This document shows, piece after piece, positions 60,788 through 64,000 of a stretch of 64,000 bases of DNA (its first letter is position 1; every line of letters begins with the position of its first letter). The notes below the pieces were generated by a model, which saw nothing but the letters and a program-made list of their open reading frames with translations, was not told where the DNA came from and searched no databases. Source of the DNA: Streptomyces sp. SA15 (GTDB lineage: Bacteria; Actinomycetota; Actinomycetes; Streptomycetales; Streptomycetaceae). The stretch spans positions 1 through 64,000 of the forward strand of contig NZ_NTGE01000130.1 in NCBI RefSeq assembly GCF_002291145.1, read 5' to 3'. Made by a program: the position numbers and the translations under genes.

Positions 60788-62056
60788 TCAGCGGGCGAAC
60801 TGGTAGGAGAACGCGCCGAGATCCGGATCGTTGAGCGGAGTGCCCGACCACAGCCAGTCGTAGGACAGGTCCGACTCCCCGTCGAAGTTCTTGAGCTTCT
60901 CGTCCCTGGCCCGCTGCTCGGGGCCGTCGGGCAGGTGGTAGAAGTCCTTGTTCCGCAGCGACGCGTCCTGGACCATTCCGGCGTGCTTGGCGCGCCGGTC
61001 GACATAGCGCCGCAGCGCTCCCTCGACTCCGGCGGCCGTGACCGCGCCGAGCTCCTCGGCCAGCACGGCGGCGTCCTCCATGGACTGCGAGGCGCCCTGC
61101 GCCTGGTAGGGGAGCATCCCGTGGCAGGCGTCGCCGAGGAGAGCGACCCGGCCGTCCATCCACACCGGGTCGCGGCGCCGGTGGTGGAGCGCGAAGGCGG
61201 AAACGTCCTCCTTCGCCTTGGACAGCATGGCCGGCACCCGGTCGTCCCAGCCGGGGAACGCGTCCACGAGGTCCTGCGCGGTCGCGGGCACGCTCCACTT
61301 CTCGGCGACCTCGTCCGTGCAGGGCACGCAGGCCACGACGTTGAGGTACTCGCCGCCGCGGACCATGTAGTGCACGAGGTGCCGGTCGGGCCCGTACCAG
61401 ATGGTGCTCTGGAAGCGGTCCACGAGCCAGCGCGTCGCCGGGTCGGCGGCGATCAGCTCGCCGGGTATCAGCGCCCGGTAGGCCATCTCGCCGGAGTACT
61501 GCAGCGTGTCGGGGAGGCCCATCAGGTCACGTGTCCGTGAGCGGATGCCGTCGGCGCCGATGAGCACGTCGCCGACGTGGCGGCGCCCATCCTCGGTGAC
61601 CGCCACGGGACGCTCGGGGTCCGTACGGTCAAGTTCGACGACCCTGCTCCCGGTGTGCACCTCCACGACGGGGCCGGGGCCGGACGGGTCGACGCACGCG
61701 TCGAGCAGCATGCGGTGGAGATCGGCCCGGTGGTAGTGCCAGTAAGGGGCGTTGAACTCGTCCTTGCAGCGCTGCCCCAGCGAGGTCAGGCCGATGACGC
61801 TGCCGTCCTTCCACCGGCGCCGCACCTGATCGAGCGGCTCGGTGCGGATCGCCTCCATCTGCCGGCGCAGCCCGAGCCCCATCAGCACCCGGCTCGCGTT
61901 GGGCGCCGTCTGGATGCCCGCGCCGACCTCGCCGAGTTCGGCCGCCTGCTCCAGGACAGAGACCCGCAGACCGCGCTGCCGCAGGGCCAGCGCTGCGGTC
62001 AGCCCGCCGAGACCTCCCCCGACGACAGTGACTTCGTACGACTGACTGGACGCCAC
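60788..62056 (-). CDS. nicC: FAD-dependent monooxygenase, probable 6-hydroxynicotinate 3-monooxygenase
   Basis: A 422-aa class A flavin hydroxylase. GxGxxG in TVVGGGLGGLTAALAL (about 8), the DG motif in VLIGADGIRSRTRD, and GDACH in VALLGDACHGMLPYQAQGAS (about 300). NicC adds a hydroxyl to 6-hydroxynicotinate with loss of CO2, giving 2,5-dihydroxypyridine, the substrate of the adjacent nicX product. The same fold serves salicylate and related hydroxylases, so the name relies on nicX. GTG 62056 with GGAGGA just upstream. Confidence 0.82.
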   Translation of the reverse strand: MASSQSYEVTVVGGGLGGLTAALALRQRGLRVSVLEQAAELGEVGAGIQTAPNASRVLMGLGLRRQMEAIRTEPLDQVRRRWKDGSVIGLTSLGQRCKDEFNAPYWHYHRADLHRMLLDACVDPSGPGPVVEVHTGSRVVELDRTDPERPVAVTEDGRRHVGDVLIGADGIRSRTRDLMGLPDTLQYSGEMAYRALIPGELIAADPATRWLVDRFQSTIWYGPDRHLVHYMVRGGEYLNVVACVPCTDEVAEKWSVPATAQDLVDAFPGWDDRVPAMLSKAKEDVSAFALHHRRRDPVWMDGRVALLGDACHGMLPYQAQGASQSMEDAAVLAEELGAVTAAGVEGALRRYVDRRAKHAGMVQDASLRNKDFYHLPDGPEQRARDEKLKNFDGESDLSYDWLWSGTPLNDPDLGAFSYQFAR

Positions 62057-62108
62057 TCTTCCTCCAACTCGCGGGGCACGTACGGGACTTCCTGCGCGGG
62101 CCGATCGG

Positions 62109-63140
62109 TCAGCCGCCGGTGAGCTTCCCGCCGGTGACGACCTCGACGTCGTCGACGGTGACGGTGCAGCCGCGCATCGCGATGTCGAGGTGGGCGTACG
62201 ACTCACGCCCGAGGACGGGGTGCGGGCCGGTCGACCACAGGAAGTTGCCGGCGAAGGCGCGGGCGTCCATGCCCATCAGGTCGTCCTTGCCGTACATCGC
62301 CGTGGCGAACCAGTCGGCCGTACGCATCAGGCCCCAGCCCATGTGGGAGAGACTGCGCGCCCACTGGTCCCGGGCGTCCTCGAAGAACGTCGACAGCAGC
62401 TCGGCCTCGGCGCCGCCGGACACCTTCTCGATGTGCCCGCCCGAGATCTGCAGGGTGACGGGGGAGCGGACGTACTCCTTGAAGGGCAGCAGGATGTCGC
62501 CCTCGGCGAGCACGATCTGCCCGTCGGAGATCTCCGGCCAGCACATCACCATCGTGCTCGGCCAGTGGTCCCAGCGGCCTGGATCGTCGGCGAAGCCGCA
62601 CTGGAACTCCGGCTTCGATCCGGCGAGTTGAACGGTCAGGTCGGTACCCGCCTCCGAGGTGACCCGCATGACGGACGACCGCTTGAGCAGATCGACGCCC
62701 TCCAGCACCTCGGCCTTGTCGCCCTCCTTGGGCAGATTGCGGATCAGCACGTCGGGGGCGTCGCAGACGAAGATGATGCGGGTGCCGGCGCGCAGGATCT
62801 CCTGCTGGACCGGCGCGTGGATGAAACCCTCGCGCGTCAGGTCGACGACCAGGTCGGCCGACTTCAGCAGGTCCTGCGCGGTGCTGTCGTTGAGTACGGA
62901 GACCAGGCCCGGGCCCGCACCGGTGTGGGTGCTGGGCATCGGCGCGGGGCTGCCGCCCGGCACGGTCGCGGCGATGACATGTGCCCCGCACGCCTTGGCC
63001 GCGCCGAAGGCGGCCGCCACGTAGTCGCCGCGGCTGCCGGGCTCGGACAGCACCACGACATGCTCGCCGCTGCGTACCTTGCACAGGTGCAGCTCACGTG
63101 TGAAGGCGTCGAGCAGATCGACGGACGAAAGATCGAACAC
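62109..63140 (-). CDS. nicX: 2,5-dihydroxypyridine 5,6-dioxygenase
   Basis: A 343-aa protein of the peptidase-M29-like dioxygenase family, the length of Pseudomonas NicX (about 350). It opens the pyridine ring to N-formylmaleamate using iron. The C-terminal part includes HPVLGRESYAHLDIAMRG, where the His and Asp of AHLD are candidate metal ligands, and TVDDVEVVTGGKL. GTG 63140 is set by GGGAGGA with 7-nt spacing. First gene of the minus-strand cluster; the region upstream holds an inverted repeat that may be an operator. Confidence 0.83.
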   Translation of the reverse strand: MFDLSSVDLLDAFTRELHLCKVRSGEHVVVLSEPGSRGDYVAAAFGAAKACGAHVIAATVPGGSPAPMPSTHTGAGPGLVSVLNDSTAQDLLKSADLVVDLTREGFIHAPVQQEILRAGTRIIFVCDAPDVLIRNLPKEGDKAEVLEGVDLLKRSSVMRVTSEAGTDLTVQLAGSKPEFQCGFADDPGRWDHWPSTMVMCWPEISDGQIVLAEGDILLPFKEYVRSPVTLQISGGHIEKVSGGAEAELLSTFFEDARDQWARSLSHMGWGLMRTADWFATAMYGKDDLMGMDARAFAGNFLWSTGPHPVLGRESYAHLDIAMRGCTVTVDDVEVVTGGKLTGG

Positions 63141-63271
63141 GGGCTTCCTCCCGGTTTGCTGACGGGTTCCCGTCGCGCTCCTCGCACCGGAAACCGGGCA
63201 TGGCGCAGCCGTGCTCCGGGCACGGCGATCGAAGGGGGACGGGAGCGGTGGGCAGGCTGGAGACGCGCCGA

Positions 63272-63301
63272 CCGAGATAATCCGAACACGTACTATCTCG
63301 G
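63272..63301. promoter_or_regulatory. Candidate operator upstream of nicX
   Basis: Perfect 8-bp inverted arms CCGAGATA (63272-63279) and TATCTCGG (63294-63301) with a 14-bp spacer, about 130 bp before the nicX start in an AT-richer stretch. Fits a dimeric regulator, possibly the MarR protein at the end of the cluster. Confidence 0.5.
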
Positions 63302-63410
63302 CTTGGCAAGAGGGCGTGCGCCGAGTTAACACGGTTCTTTCGTGACGGACCGTAAGCGCGCGGGAGCCGCCGCAGGCTGGTGCCGGGGCTGGTCGTCCGG
63401 GGTCGTCCAG

Positions 63411-64000
63411 TCAGGCGTTGACGGCCTTGAGGAGCACGGACGACAGCATCTCGGGCGCCGACAGGAACGGGGAGTGACCGGTCTCGAGCGTGTGCTGTTC
63501 AAAGGGGGTGCCGGGAGCCACGGCGTCCAGCTGTCCGATGGAGGCGTCCTGAGCGGCGACCGGGACGGCGCGGTCGAGGGTGCACCGGATCCACGTGCGT
63601 GGCACGGTGCCCCACCGCTCTGCCGTCGGCTGTGCGGGGTCGCTGTACAACCGCACGGGTGCGTCCGGTGACAGCAGCCGTGTCGCGGCATCGGCGGTGT
63701 CGTCCGGGACGTCACCGTAGAAGCATTGCCGGGCGGTCGACCGGTAGCCGGCGTCAGGCGAATTCCAGTTGATGCGTACGGCGCCCGTGCTGCCCGGATC
63801 GCCTATCGGCAGAGCGAGGAACAGCGAGTCGCTGAACGCGGGAGTCGCCGCGTCCTCGAACACGGTGCGGCCCGGCGCGGGGGCGAGCGCGGCGAGGTAG
63901 ACGAGCCGCGCGATGAGGTCCGGGACGGCTTCGCCCACGTGGCCGAGCGTCACTCCGGCCAGGCTGTGACCGACGACGACCACCGGGCCGAACGCCGCGT
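63411..64000 (-). CDS. Alpha/beta hydrolase (cut by window end)
   Basis: C-terminal part of a hydrolase of the salicylate esterase/hydroxynitrile lyase group: nucleophile elbow VVVGHSLAGVTLGH, then RTWIRCTLDRAVPVAAQDA (catalytic Asp region) and HTLETGHSPFLSAPE (catalytic His). The frame is open to 64000, so the start is outside. It lies 270 bp upstream of nicX on the same strand; membership of the nic cluster is uncertain. Confidence 0.82.
   Translation of the reverse strand, partial: AAFGPVVVVGHSLAGVTLGHVGEAVPDLIARLVYLAALAPAPGRTVFEDAATPAFSDSLFLALPIGDPGSTGAVRINWNSPDAGYRSTARQCFYGDVPDDTADAATRLLSPDAPVRLYSDPAQPTAERWGTVPRTWIRCTLDRAVPVAAQDASIGQLDAVAPGTPFEQHTLETGHSPFLSAPEMLSSVLLKAVNA

Overview
The window is high-GC actinobacterial DNA, most likely Streptomyces. 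Third-codon GC is very high, GTG starts are common, the RNase P RNA is type A, and most genes have their closest recognisable relatives in Streptomyces (bifunctional RNase H/acid phosphatase, MAB_1171c-like membrane protein, Uma2 remnant). It has three parts: chromosome (1-6162), an integrated element (6163-43854), and chromosome again (43855-64000). The assignment rests on reading motifs by eye; no database search was possible.

Left chromosome: the end of an RNase H/acid phosphatase, eda (KDPG aldolase) with an AT-rich operator-like region, yaaA, an RNB-domain ribonuclease, an AraC-type regulator, an EamA transporter, and rnpB. A 27-bp stretch at the 3' end of rnpB (6136-6162) recurs exactly at 43828-43854. 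These are read as attL and attR of an element integrated into rnpB.

Integrated element (about 37.7 kb): at the left end are a frameshifted tyrosine integrase, an excisionase-like protein and a sigma-factor operon. A minus-strand block follows that looks like a phage packaging region (methyltransferase, HNH nuclease, small proteins, large terminase) plus SSB and endolysin. No portal, capsid or tail gene is present, so this is a cryptic prophage or satellite. A 3.07-kb IS630-type transposon with two passenger genes sits exactly at the terminase stop codon, and an IS5-family element lies next to it. The right half carries cargo: a 1326-aa protein that looks like a defence factor (MerR-type HTH, nuclease-like region, helical repeats); a tyrosinase with near-identical internal repeats, bracketed by inverted IS remnants; a staphylococcal-nuclease-like protein; a class 3 lipase; a DpdA/TGT-like base-exchange enzyme; and a five-gene operon (XRE regulator, ImmA/IrrE protease, MAB_1171c-like membrane protein, PAP2-like protein, cis-prenyltransferase). 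The 1326-aa protein and the five-gene operon are the best candidates for undescribed systems.

Right chromosome: a stretch of gene fragments (hypothetical, asparaginase, flavin reductase, SDR) is followed by a LysR regulator with a divergent beta-ketoadipate lower pathway (thiolase, pcaI, pcaJ). Then come more fragments, a DUF234-type ATPase, and a long minus-strand cluster that reads as nicotinate catabolism: nicX, nicC, MFS transporter, three-subunit molybdenum hydroxylase, CoxG-like protein, nicF, nicD and a MarR regulator. An alpha/beta hydrolase is cut by the window edge.

Single-base frame breaks occur in at least eight genes, inside and outside the element. Either decay is widespread or the assembly carries indel errors; raw reads would tell.
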